Positions 36,526-43,952 of a stretch of DNA of 64,000 nt are shown piece by piece (position 1 is the stretch's first letter; the number at the start of each line of letters is the position of its first letter). A program made the translations under genes and the position numbers. This DNA is from Thalassomonas haliotis (lineage in GTDB: Bacteria; Pseudomonadota; Gammaproteobacteria; Enterobacterales; Alteromonadaceae). The notes below the pieces were generated by a model, which saw only the letters and a program-made list of their open reading frames with translations, searched no databases and was not told the origin of the DNA. The stretch is taken from contig NZ_CP059693.1 of assembly GCF_028657945.1 (NCBI RefSeq), forward strand, positions 5,022,001-5,086,000, in the 5' to 3' direction.

Positions 36526-36650
36526 TGTTAACCATAAAAGCAATGCAAAACGCGCCACATAACAACCGCATACAACAAAGCATGCAAACAGTCACCAATG
36601 CCTCGGTTTCTTCTTCCTGCGCGCTAATCCTGGCACAGGGAGGCAGCTGA
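36525..36650 (+). CDS. Mini-gene 3 of the array
   Basis: Same peptide. Variant codons: CAA, TCG, TCT, GCG, CTA, a mix of the sets seen in units 1 and 2. Confidence 0.68.
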   Translation: MLTIKAMQNAPHNNRIQQSMQTVTNASVSSSCALILAQGGS

Positions 36651-36775
36651 TGTTAACCATAAAAGCAATGCAAAACGCGCCACATAACAACCGCATACAG
36701 CAAAGCATGCAAACAGTCACCAATGCCTCTGTTTCCTCTTCCTGCGCATTAATCCTGGCACAGGGAGGCAGCTGA
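36650..36775 (+). CDS. Mini-gene 4 of the array
   Basis: Same peptide. Variant codons: CAG, TCT (unique to this unit), TCC, GCA, TTA. Confidence 0.68.
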   Translation: MLTIKAMQNAPHNNRIQQSMQTVTNASVSSSCALILAQGGS

Positions 36776-36900
36776 TGTTAACCATAAAAGCAATGCAAAA
36801 CGCGCCACATAACAACCGCATACAACAAAGCATGCAAACAGTCACCAATGCCTCGGTTTCCTCTTCCTGCGCATTAATCCTGGCACAGGGAGGCAGCTGA
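36775..36900 (+). CDS. Mini-gene 5 of the array
   Basis: Same peptide. Variant codons: CAA, TCG, TCC, GCA, TTA. Confidence 0.68.
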   Translation: MLTIKAMQNAPHNNRIQQSMQTVTNASVSSSCALILAQGGS

Positions 36901-37025
36901 TGTTAACCATAAAAGCAATGCAAAACGCGCCACATAACAACCGCATACAGCAAAGCATGCAAACAGTCACCAATGCCTCGGTTTCTTCTTCCTGCGCGCT
37001 AATCCTGGCACAGGGAGGCAGCTAG
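36900..37025 (+). CDS. Mini-gene 6 of the array, with terminal TAG
   Basis: Same peptide. Variant codons: CAG, TCG, TCT, GCG, CTA. The stop is TAG followed by TCG, so the coupling chain ends here. The next gene starts 45 bp later with its own leader. Confidence 0.68.
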   Translation: MLTIKAMQNAPHNNRIQQSMQTVTNASVSSSCALILAQGGS

Positions 37026-37070
37026 TCGTGTCCGGACTTTCCCTTATAACAATAATCCAGGGCAACTGAC

Positions 37071-37340
37071 ATGTCAGATAATCAAGCCTTCGCCAAAGCA
37101 CAACAATCTGTGGCACAATCCACGGCTATCGCCATCCAGGATGCCTCCGACAACCTGCGTAACCTCAGCACTATCACCACCACGGCAATAGGTGTCGCCC
37201 TGTCGCAATTATTGGCCACAGGAGATCCCAAATACAGTAAGGTGATTGAAGAAGCGCAAAAGGTCATGGTTAAGGGGGCAGAAAGCTATGCCGACATAGG
37301 TAAAAAGTCCGCACAAATATTACAGGACTACCCAAGCTAG
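37071..37340 (+). CDS. R-body cluster accessory protein A2
   Basis: 89 residues, paralogue of A1 at 34247 (shared QDASDNLRNL, TTTAIGVALSQLLATGD, EEAQKVMVKGAE). It is helical, with no signal peptide or Cys. It is the last intact gene of the cluster. A decayed copy lies at 38317-38490, so this gene type has been duplicated at least twice. Confidence 0.75.
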   Translation: MSDNQAFAKAQQSVAQSTAIAIQDASDNLRNLSTITTTAIGVALSQLLATGDPKYSKVIEEAQKVMVKGAESYADIGKKSAQILQDYPS

Positions 37341-37351
37341 AAGCCAGTTAA

Positions 37352-37382
37352 ACCACTAAAGCCGACACTCAAAGATAGTGGT
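37352..37382 (+). terminator. Possible terminator at the end of the R-body cluster
   Basis: ACCACTA / TAGTGGT with a 17-nt loop, followed by ATATATTA. The stem is short and the loop large, so confidence is limited. Confidence 0.4.
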
Positions 37383-37492
37383 ATATATTAAGACAAATAC
37401 AGACTAAGCATTAGCTCCGCTAACATCTAAATGCCGGCAAAGTAACAGATAAAAATGAAAGACGAATGCCCTCAACATTTTACCTCTGGCAA

Positions 37493-37957
37493 CTAACCTA
37501 ATAATTTCAAATAGCGATTTTTTCTTTTTTGGTTCCAGAAGTGATGAGAGGTCCGCTTATCATTTAAATATAATATGGCATCTTGGATAAGAAGTTGATC
37601 GCACATAGCTCGCCTTTCTTCACTCGAAGCACATAAACGGAAGACACACGGCTCATTGCCTGGCGGTGGAAAACCTAATTTATACCCCGCGGAATCAAGT
37701 AAAAGAACTTCAGCACCGACCATACAACGAGTGTTTCTTTTACCGGCATTACGTGCCTGCCCTTTAAGGGTGGCTTTGTCACCCACCAACATAAAGTCCT
37801 CTCCATCGGCAATCATATCCAGCATATACTTGACATTATGTCTTGCGGTCCAGTTAGCCCAACCGCCATCAGGTGCCGTCTGAAAATCCTCATCTTGTAT
37901 ATTTAACCTGGCTCTGCCGCCATGATTAAACCAATATAAGTCAAAAATATATTTCAT
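37493..37957 (-). CDS. Hypothetical protein, 154 residues
   Basis: No family is recognised. The start MKYIFDLYWFNHGGRARLN at 37957 is preferred because GGGGGG-AGA precedes it directly; a longer form from 37984 has no ribosome site. It is a soluble protein rich in charged residues, with an N-terminal beta-like segment, GKRNTRCMVGAEVLLLDSAG in the middle and a basic, aromatic C-terminus (HHFWNQKRKNRYLKLLG). Three Cys are present. It is on the opposite strand to the R-body genes and interrupts the stretch between the cluster and the decayed A2 copy, so it may be an insertion. Confidence 0.6.
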   Translation of the reverse strand: MKYIFDLYWFNHGGRARLNIQDEDFQTAPDGGWANWTARHNVKYMLDMIADGEDFMLVGDKATLKGQARNAGKRNTRCMVGAEVLLLDSAGYKLGFPPPGNEPCVFRLCASSEERRAMCDQLLIQDAILYLNDKRTSHHFWNQKRKNRYLKLLG

Positions 37958-37984
37958 TCTCCCCCCTTTAACAGCACCATTCAT

Positions 37985-38316
37985 AATCAGTTGCAGCTAA
38001 ATTAAAGTGGATAGCTTCTTTTCTCTTTCATCACACAAAAGCGCACAGCTACTGAGCTAATAACCCGAATAAAGGTAAAGCAGGATCAAAGCATAAAACG
38101 AGTGCAAACAAAGAATGAATACAGTTTAGATTAGGGATAATTCAATGCAAGATTAATGTACTTGCCTTCTTTTTTCTTCGAAGTGTATCAATAAACTTTC
38201 ACAGAAATGAGAATAAAGGGAAAAGCCCATTTTTATCAACGACTTTACTTGGTTCACAAGTTGACTTTATTTGTTGTTCATAGCTGACACCTGCCTGCTC
38301 GCAGCTATTTCCTAAT
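37985..38316. other. Intergenic region between hypothetical gene and decayed A2 copy
   Basis: 332 bp, A/T-rich, with no supported gene or clear hairpin. It presumably contains the promoter of the 37493-37957 gene. Confidence 0.35.
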
Positions 38317-38490
38317 ATCGCCATCCAGGATGCTTCCGACAACCTGCGCAACCTCAGCACTATCACCACCAGCGCTCCCAAATACAGTAAAGTGATTGAA
38401 AAGGCGCAAAAGGTGATGATAAAAGAGGTGGAAAGCTATGCCGACACAAGTCAGGAATCAGCGTAGGTACTCTAGGGCTACCCGAGCTAA
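38317..38490 (+). pseudogene. Decayed copy of R-body accessory gene A2
   Basis: Bases from ATCGCCATCCAGGATGC onward match 37071-37340 closely (IAIQDASDNLRNLSTITT, then PKYSKVIEKAQKVMIKEVES in translation). The first 20 or so codons are gone, 39 bp are deleted in the middle, and TAG codons interrupt the C-terminal part before the final TAA. No start codon or ribosome site is left. Confidence 0.85.
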
Positions 38491-38798
38491 CCAGTTCAGG
38501 ATAAAACGACTAACACGAGAAAACAATTTCTTAATTTTCATAAGGTTAAAAACAACCCCATTCACTCATTTCTTTTACCACCCCGCTGATAAAAAACAGC
38601 TTAATATACAAGCGAAAAAAAACCCCGCCCTGTGGATTTATCCAGTTTTTCCAACGATAAATAATAAGGAAATTCCAAACCGGAGGAGGTACTTCAAACG
38701 CAGGAATTAACGAATAAGTGTACGCACAACAAGCGCTACCCCTGAGTGCAGCAACACCCAGAGATAGCTAACCCAAATAGATACGCGGAGTATCCATC
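38491..38798. other. Intergenic region before the 38799 gene pair
   Basis: 308 bp, A/T-rich, without a supported gene. A frame at 38438-38710 overlaps the decayed copy and looks non-coding. GCGGAG 8 bp before 38799 is the ribosome site of the next gene. Confidence 0.35.
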
Positions 38799-38975
38799 AT
38801 GGCTAAATATAATGATATGTCAGAGTTAAACTCGGTTAAAATTTTTTTAACAACCCTTTTAACTGTTATTCCAACACTCCTGTTAACGACAGAACCGTCC
38901 CCCTCCCCTGATTCCCTGCTTACCCGGCCTGAAGCTTTAGACCCGACAAACTTGAGACAGGAGCTGACATCATGA
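38799..38975 (+). CDS. Small single-pass membrane protein
   Basis: 58 residues starting MAKYNDMSELNSVK, with one hydrophobic helix (IFLTTLLTVIPTLLLTT) and then a Pro/Ser-rich and charged tail. GGAG lies 8 bp before the ATG. Its stop overlaps the next gene's start (ATGA at 38972-38975). No family is recognised; the coupling suggests that the two products form a pair. Confidence 0.6.
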   Translation: MAKYNDMSELNSVKIFLTTLLTVIPTLLLTTEPSPSPDSLLTRPEALDPTNLRQELTS

Positions 38976-39322
38976 AGACCCCTACAGATAAGACCGGCAC
39001 CGGTCCTCACAACCAGGCTGACAATGCCAAAGCAGACACAGCAGCCGAAGTAAAGGGTGGTGGCAAAGACGATAGCAAAAACGCCGAACAAAAGGCCGTT
39101 TCCGTCGAAGTATTGGCACTAACCAATGACTTTAACAGCTTTAGCCTAGACTGCGCATTTCTCTGTGAAGCCTTCGCCGCAATTGCCAATGTACAGCCAA
39201 GCATTGACGGCTATCCCCTGCATGGCTTTAACCGCTACGGCCTCTGGATAAAAGAGCAGGTGGCAAATTTCGATGAAAGGATAGAAAAATTGCAAGAGCA
39301 CATCAGAGAGTTTCACAGATAA
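38972..39322 (+). CDS. Hypothetical protein, 116 residues, coupled to small membrane protein
   Basis: The first 40 residues are polar and Lys/Gly/Asp-rich. The second part is ordered and helical, with Cys and aromatic residues (NSFSLDCAFLCEAFAAIANV, HGFNRYGLWIKEQVANFDER) and a short C-terminal coiled coil. No family is recognised. The GAGCTGACATC leader gives no strong ribosome site, in line with coupling to the preceding stop. Its place directly beyond the R-body cluster makes a link possible but unproven. Confidence 0.6.
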   Translation: MKTPTDKTGTGPHNQADNAKADTAAEVKGGGKDDSKNAEQKAVSVEVLALTNDFNSFSLDCAFLCEAFAAIANVQPSIDGYPLHGFNRYGLWIKEQVANFDERIEKLQEHIREFHR

Positions 39323-39365
39323 CGACTTGAGCAACTTCTTTGGAGAGACGATTAAGGCCGCTTTA

Positions 39366-39390
39366 CGGCCAATTCGAAGCGAATTGGCCG
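39366..39390. repeat. Perfect hairpin between convergent genes
   Basis: Eleven-bp stem CGGCCAATTCG / CGAATTGGCCG with a 3-nt loop. It sits between the 38972 gene and the SPFH gene and may end both transcripts. The surrounding 80 bp are open in several frames, as in dispersed repeats. Confidence 0.65.
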
Positions 39391-39457
39391 ACAACAGCGC
39401 TTTGTTATTTGCTGCGCTTCTCAAAGAAAAATGCTGCTTTAACACCTTAATTTTTAG

Positions 39458-40336
39458 TTATTTTTTCTCTGTTGTGCGTATATCCATGATAGGCATAGTC
39501 CCTTCCCCTATCATAGTCGTAGGCAGTTTTCCGTCCCATGCCTGGGCTTCGGTCAACTTAACAATAAGCGGGTTGTTTTTCAGCGCCTTGGCTTTTGCTT
39601 CAATGGCCTGAGCCTCGGCTTTACCTTTGAGCAGTATTGACTGGGCTTCAGCTTCGGCAACTTTTAATATGCCTTTAGCTCTTGCATCCGCAGTATTTAC
39701 CGCACGAAGGGCTTCAAGCCGCTGCCTTTCCAGTTTGTGCTCTTCCGCCGCTGCCAGGTTTTTTTCCGTTTGCTTCACTTCAATTGAATTGATATATTTT
39801 TTCGGCAGAATAATATTTTCAATCTGAATATTATCGACAACCACGGGAAACCCTGCCATTTCATCGGCAAGCCTATGCTCAATCCCCTGGATGGCCGAAG
39901 CCCGGTCCTGGATAAGTTGTTCGGCCTCAAATTGAGGTATGGTATCTTTTGTCGCCGATCTAAATCTAGGATCCAGAATACGCTGTTCAAATTGCGTTAA
40001 ACCGCCATAACGTTTAAATAAATCCAGGGCCGCTTCTTTATTCACCGTCCAGTTAACAGAGACCTCTACGGTTACCGGCATTTGCTCTTTAGTACTTGAC
40101 GCCATCTTCTCAGCATTTTTCCGGGTCCTGACCTCTATCATTTCCACCGTTTCAATAAAAGGGATCTTAAAATGAAGCCCGGGGTTTTCTTGATCTTTAG
40201 CTTCACCAAAACGTTTTACAACACCGACATGGCCCTCAATCACAATAAAGTAAGAGTTTAAAACAGCAACAATCAGCAGTAAAAAAGGAAGTCCTTTCAG
40301 TATATTTTTAGTGGTCAGTATATTTGTAAAATTCAT
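39458..40336 (-). CDS. Prohibitin/SPFH (band 7) domain protein
   Basis: 292 residues from the ATG at 40336 (AAGGA 7 bp upstream); the first 10 codons of a longer frame are excluded. One N-terminal membrane helix (LPFLLLIVAVLNSYFIV) is followed by the SPFH domain (GHVGVVKRFGEAKDQENPGL, FKIPFIETVEMIEVRTRK). A long Ala/Glu/Lys-rich coiled coil comes next (KAEAQAIEAKAKALK). Such proteins form ring or cage assemblies at the inner membrane and organise proteases or other partners. There is no partner NfeD or protease gene nearby. Confidence 0.88.
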   Translation of the reverse strand: MNFTNILTTKNILKGLPFLLLIVAVLNSYFIVIEGHVGVVKRFGEAKDQENPGLHFKIPFIETVEMIEVRTRKNAEKMASSTKEQMPVTVEVSVNWTVNKEAALDLFKRYGGLTQFEQRILDPRFRSATKDTIPQFEAEQLIQDRASAIQGIEHRLADEMAGFPVVVDNIQIENIILPKKYINSIEVKQTEKNLAAAEEHKLERQRLEALRAVNTADARAKGILKVAEAEAQSILLKGKAEAQAIEAKAKALKNNPLIVKLTEAQAWDGKLPTTMIGEGTMPIMDIRTTEKK

Positions 40337-40537
40337 TGTTGTCCTTAAAAGTGTTTTTGATGGCATAAGTTAGCAACTCCTATAATAAATTTGCTCAGCT
40401 AGCGGCAAAAGAATTGCCAATCCAGGAATTGACTTCATGCCGATAACCGTTCGTACGAGTTATACTCTTCTTTTAAAATAAAGATCATCCGCCGTGGCAA
40501 AAAGTGCGCGGCACTTAATCTCAGGCTGCCGCTTTCT

Positions 40538-41527
40538 TTAAATCCCCATATCTGCAGAAATAACAACTTTACGGTAATATTTATCTTCTCCGTCCAGTTT
40601 TAAATACCTCTCTGCTTGCTCAATTCTGTACTTGTTAGCAGGCTCTTTAAGTTGTTCAGAGTCAATTTCTAAGGAAGATAATCCAGCAAACGCTACATCA
40701 TAGAAACGGTCCAGCTCCGCGGCATCAAAAGCAGTCCATCGAGTAATCAGCTTATAAGGCCGCCTTTCAATTTCGACTTTTGCGTAGTAAGTTTTCCCTT
40801 TTTCAACTTCAATTTCTAACGGAGAAAAACCGTTTAGATAGGTATAAAGCGTATGTTTTCCTTCCGGGAGCAACACCTGGCTAACTTCTTCCCCGCCAAC
40901 AACATCGAGTAATTTACCATTCGACCAGATAGCCAGTTCAAGTTTTTTAAACTCAGTGCTGGGCCGGGCAATATTTAACAGGGCAAACTCTTTGCTCGCT
41001 TTCTTTTCAAGCGCTTTTTTTTCTGACTTAATTTTCAGTCCCATTATCCAGGGATTCAGTAAAGCATTGTTGTAATACTCCGCCCGGCCCCGTAAAGTCC
41101 TTTTAGGCGTAAGCTTGGTCTGCATCACCAGTGACTTACCCAATGCAGGCCTTACTTCGTTGAACTCTCCTGTGTAGGGATTAAAATAGAAAAATAATAT
41201 TTCACCTTTCCTGTTGTCTATGCGTTTAAAATGAAAGGTATGCTCAAATTGTGATAAATATAACGTATTAAATCCTGAGCTCATTCTGATCAGATCATGA
41301 GTTCCATTTTTAAGATAAGACACCCGCTTATCTCCGACGCCAACTTCCAGGCCGTGACCACTTCCCTGCCAGGCCCGCCCCCTGATCACATAAACATGGG
41401 TTTCTAGCTCTGTAGGTTTAGGTTCATGTCTGAATTGATCTACCAGCTCTGGTTTTACTTGCAAAGACAAATTTGATGTACAGCCGGTAACCAACAGAGA
41501 CAACAATATAAACACTATATTCTTCAT
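40538..41527 (-). CDS. Lipoprotein with PEGA-like domain
   Basis: 329 residues with a lipoprotein signal (LLSLLVTGC). The mature N-terminus has a strand-rich domain of about 120 residues. A PEGA-like beta module is visible near SQVLLPEGKHTLYTYLNGFS followed by IEVEKGKTYYAKV. The C-terminus is charged. No named family is recognised. The ribosome site AGGAAAA is before the ATG. It lies upstream of the SPFH gene on the same strand, 200 bp away, so linkage is weak. Confidence 0.7.
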   Translation of the reverse strand: MKNIVFILLSLLVTGCTSNLSLQVKPELVDQFRHEPKPTELETHVYVIRGRAWQGSGHGLEVGVGDKRVSYLKNGTHDLIRMSSGFNTLYLSQFEHTFHFKRIDNRKGEILFFYFNPYTGEFNEVRPALGKSLVMQTKLTPKRTLRGRAEYYNNALLNPWIMGLKIKSEKKALEKKASKEFALLNIARPSTEFKKLELAIWSNGKLLDVVGGEEVSQVLLPEGKHTLYTYLNGFSPLEIEVEKGKTYYAKVEIERRPYKLITRWTAFDAAELDRFYDVAFAGLSSLEIDSEQLKEPANKYRIEQAERYLKLDGEDKYYRKVVISADMGI

Positions 41528-41949
41528 TAAATTTTTTCCTGCGTATATTTATGCTTAACACCTAAGATTAACTACAGCATTTTTTAGCAAATTCAAAATA
41601 TTAGACTGACCCATTTTTCGGGCAAGTTTACCTCTTTCGCGGACATTTTCAAAATAAACTCAACCTGCAAACAGGTATTCGAAAAACAAACTTATCTTAA
41701 GCAGAAATAGATATAGGTTTTCTGCTGCCCTTCAACAAACCAAGATCGTAAAATCCCCCGGCATTATCGCCTGCTTTCCCCCAAGTTAGTTTTCCCCTAC
41801 TTCACTATATTGACCTCACTTACTATTCATTGCTGCCAGGTGCTTGCCAGAAGCCAGTTAATAAGCAGCGAATACATTTTAAACGGCCATAGCCTGCCCG
41901 CAGCAATTTGTCGCACGCTTTCCTGCTCCCTCACCAGAAGGATTTTATT
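41528..41949. other. Intergenic region between lipoprotein and EAL genes
   Basis: 422 bp, A/T-rich. No gene or hairpin is supported. It contains the divergent promoters of the lipoprotein and EAL-domain genes. Confidence 0.35.
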
Positions 41950-42615
41950 ATGCCCGATATCCATTTTGCCAAAATGCCCATTGTTCACCCGGCTTCTGCA
42001 GCCGTGGTCAGTTACGAGGTATTATTAAGGCAATGCGGTCGCTTAAATCTGCAAGACTTTAACCGGGAGCCGCAATTATTTCATCAACACCATAACGAAC
42101 TTATCAATAATTTACGGGAGTTAGACCTGGCAGGTAAAATCAGATCCCGGGGACAAAAGCTCTTTATCAATCTGCTGCCCCAACAGCTGGCCTCCTGCCA
42201 GGCAATGGAAGCCATCGAGGCATTGCACAGGGGAGCGCATTACCCCTTGGTGATTGAAATAACCGAAGGTGAACTCAGTACTAAACCTGCCGAAATGCTT
42301 ACCGCTTTAAAACAGATACGCGAAAGCGGCTGCCAGCTCGCTATCGATGATTTTGGTTACGGCCACTCCAATTTTTACCGGCTATTGGAGTTTTCTCCCC
42401 AGCTAGTCAAACTTGACCAGGCCTTTATTCAGGGGGATAACCGCCAGCCAAACAGACGTATGCAGTTAAAGCAACTGATCAGCCTGTTTCACCACTGGCA
42501 AAAAGAAGTCATTATCGAAGGGGTGGAAACCAGGGAGCAATATCGCCTCAGCCTCTGGCTCGGAGCCGATTATGTCCAGGGCTATTATTTCGGCAAGCCG
42601 GAGATGATTGGATAA
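41950..42615 (+). CDS. Stand-alone EAL-domain c-di-GMP phosphodiesterase
   Basis: 221 residues from the ATG at 41950 (GAAGGA 7 bp upstream). It is a bare EAL domain: YEVLLR (catalytic Glu23), LFINLLP (Asn), VIEITEGEL (Glu), LAIDDFGYG (Asp-Asp), VKLDQAF (Lys) and IIEGVETREQ (Glu). All of these metal and c-di-GMP contacts are kept, so enzymatic hydrolysis of c-di-GMP is likely. There is no sensor domain. A terminator follows directly. Confidence 0.9.
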   Translation: MPDIHFAKMPIVHPASAAVVSYEVLLRQCGRLNLQDFNREPQLFHQHHNELINNLRELDLAGKIRSRGQKLFINLLPQQLASCQAMEAIEALHRGAHYPLVIEITEGELSTKPAEMLTALKQIRESGCQLAIDDFGYGHSNFYRLLEFSPQLVKLDQAFIQGDNRQPNRRMQLKQLISLFHHWQKEVIIEGVETREQYRLSLWLGADYVQGYYFGKPEMIG

Positions 42616-42637
42616 CAGTAAAAACTCAATGACAACA

Positions 42638-42666
42638 CGACAACAGCAAACACTGTGCTGTTGTCG
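42638..42666. terminator. Bidirectional terminator between EAL and porin genes
   Basis: Eleven-bp perfect stem CGACAACAGCA / TGCTGTTGTCG with a 7-nt loop between convergent genes. Confidence 0.75.
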
Positions 42667-42705
42667 CCTACCTAAAAAAGAGCTAAGGAAAGAGCTAAAC
42701 CGATA

Positions 42706-43863
42706 TTATAAATACATTTCCAGCCGTATTGTCGGCAGCCAGTAATTTTGCTGCCTTGTAGCACCGTCAATCAGGTTTCGCCGCTGCATAGACGGCGTTA
42801 AATAGATATTCTTATAGAGCGGCAACCGGTAATACACTTCCCATTCGCGGCTAATCTCCTGGCGGGCTCCGTCAAAGCGGGTAAAGCTCATACCGTAACC
42901 TAATACCCCGGGGTTAAGCACGCCGGTCTTTACTTTCGTTTCAAAACTCAGGGAAACAAACTGGCTCGGCCAGGCGGCATCCGGGTATTGCCTGGCATCT
43001 AACAATGACGAAGCCTGGCCATAACGCACATTAATATCGCCATAAGGCCCCAGATAATCCAGGCTAAGATAAACCCCGTAAGCTTGCACATCATCGGCGC
43101 TGTTTTTCCAGTAGCCCAACCCCGCCTGGTGGCTGTGGCCGCTGTGTACCAGCTCCGCTGCCGCAAATACGCCTTTGCTGCCGGGTTTAATAGCCAGCAA
43201 ATCGGCATAATTACCGCCATTTTCAGCAATACCGGCGGCGCTGCCCAGCACCAGGCGATAACCCAGACGATGACCCAAGTGATCAAAAGCCGTTAACTTC
43301 TGAAGCCGGCCGGAAAGGGCGTAATCGGGAAAAGCTATGGTGCTGTTGTTTACCAGGCCGGCAGAGAGGAACTGGCTGGTTTCATCATTGGCAACTTCAC
43401 TGCTGTCAATCAGGGTTGAGACTTCCATCAGCCCCAATTGCCAGCCCGGCTCACCCAAAGCATCCTGATCGCCAAAAAGATATAAGGCTGAAACCTGGCT
43501 GCGCCCGCTAACGATATCGCCTTTGACTTTGCCCGAGGTTGTACCGGCATCGCTATTGGCATTTTCAAAGTTGACACTCACCCCGTTTACCTTAGGGTCG
43601 CTGCTGTGCTCAAGCCAGAGAAAAAGACCAAAACTGTCGAAGTGCTGTTCCAGCTCAAAATCCAGGGAATATAAGGCTTCACTGCTAACCCCCGCCTTGT
43701 TTGTTCCCTGGTAGCTGGTTGTTAAGCCGAGCTGAACTTCGCTGCTCTTAGCCAAATCACCAGCTTTTTCCGCCGATGGCTGTTCAAAGCCAAAAATTTT
43801 ATAAGGCTGCAAAAAAACAATACATAAACCTATTTGAACCAATACCTTGCGCACATTTGCCAC
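42706..43863 (-). CDS. OprB-family carbohydrate porin
   Basis: 385 residues starting with GTG (AAGGAAAC 7 bp upstream). A signal peptide (IGLCIVFLQPYKIFGF) is followed by a beta-barrel with the OprB-type features: SLDFELEQHFDSFGLFLWLE, repeated YG/FxSLSF strands, GPYGDINVRYGQASSLLDAR, and a C-terminal aromatic-ending strand (LPTIRLEMYL). OprB porins let mono- or oligosaccharides through the outer membrane. The specific sugar is unknown. It appears monocistronic. Confidence 0.82.
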   Translation of the reverse strand: MANVRKVLVQIGLCIVFLQPYKIFGFEQPSAEKAGDLAKSSEVQLGLTTSYQGTNKAGVSSEALYSLDFELEQHFDSFGLFLWLEHSSDPKVNGVSVNFENANSDAGTTSGKVKGDIVSGRSQVSALYLFGDQDALGEPGWQLGLMEVSTLIDSSEVANDETSQFLSAGLVNNSTIAFPDYALSGRLQKLTAFDHLGHRLGYRLVLGSAAGIAENGGNYADLLAIKPGSKGVFAAAELVHSGHSHQAGLGYWKNSADDVQAYGVYLSLDYLGPYGDINVRYGQASSLLDARQYPDAAWPSQFVSLSFETKVKTGVLNPGVLGYGMSFTRFDGARQEISREWEVYYRLPLYKNIYLTPSMQRRNLIDGATRQQNYWLPTIRLEMYL

Positions 43864-43952
43864 AACAGTTTCCTTTTACGATAAATAAAATGAAACTATG
43901 GGGGAAACCGCCGGCACAGACTCGGCTTTTCCCATGGAAATATTATCGGCAT

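Larger units (their letters stand above)
36195..37025 (+). repeat. 125-bp tandem repeat array of coupled mini-genes
   Basis: Seven copies of a 78-bp segment (ending at 36275, 36400, 36525, 36650, 36775, 36900 and 37025) recur at an exact period of 125 bp; the six complete units also contain a 47-bp linking segment. 125 is 42 codons minus one base, exactly what is needed for 41-codon genes whose ATG shares the A of the preceding TGA. Five variable sites exist among the copies: CAG/CAA, TCG/TCT, TCC/TCT, GCG/GCA and CTA/TTA, all synonymous in the mini-gene frame. The variants are combined in different ways per copy, as expected from recombination among units. The last unit ends AGC TAG, and the coupled ATG is gone. 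Confidence 0.97.

Noticed and set aside
36195-37025. The 125-bp repeats as a CRISPR array or phage direct-repeat element
   Set aside because: There are no unique spacers: the whole 125-bp unit is repeated, it is protein-coding in frame with an adjacent gene, and no cas genes are near.
38438-38710. 90-residue plus-strand frame beyond the decayed A2 copy
   Set aside because: It overlaps the pseudogene in another frame and is A/T-rich without a ribosome site.
39146-39611. Open frames across the 39366-39390 hairpin on both strands
   Set aside because: They run from one gene into the next and are interrupted by the hairpin; composition suggests a repeat, not a gene.
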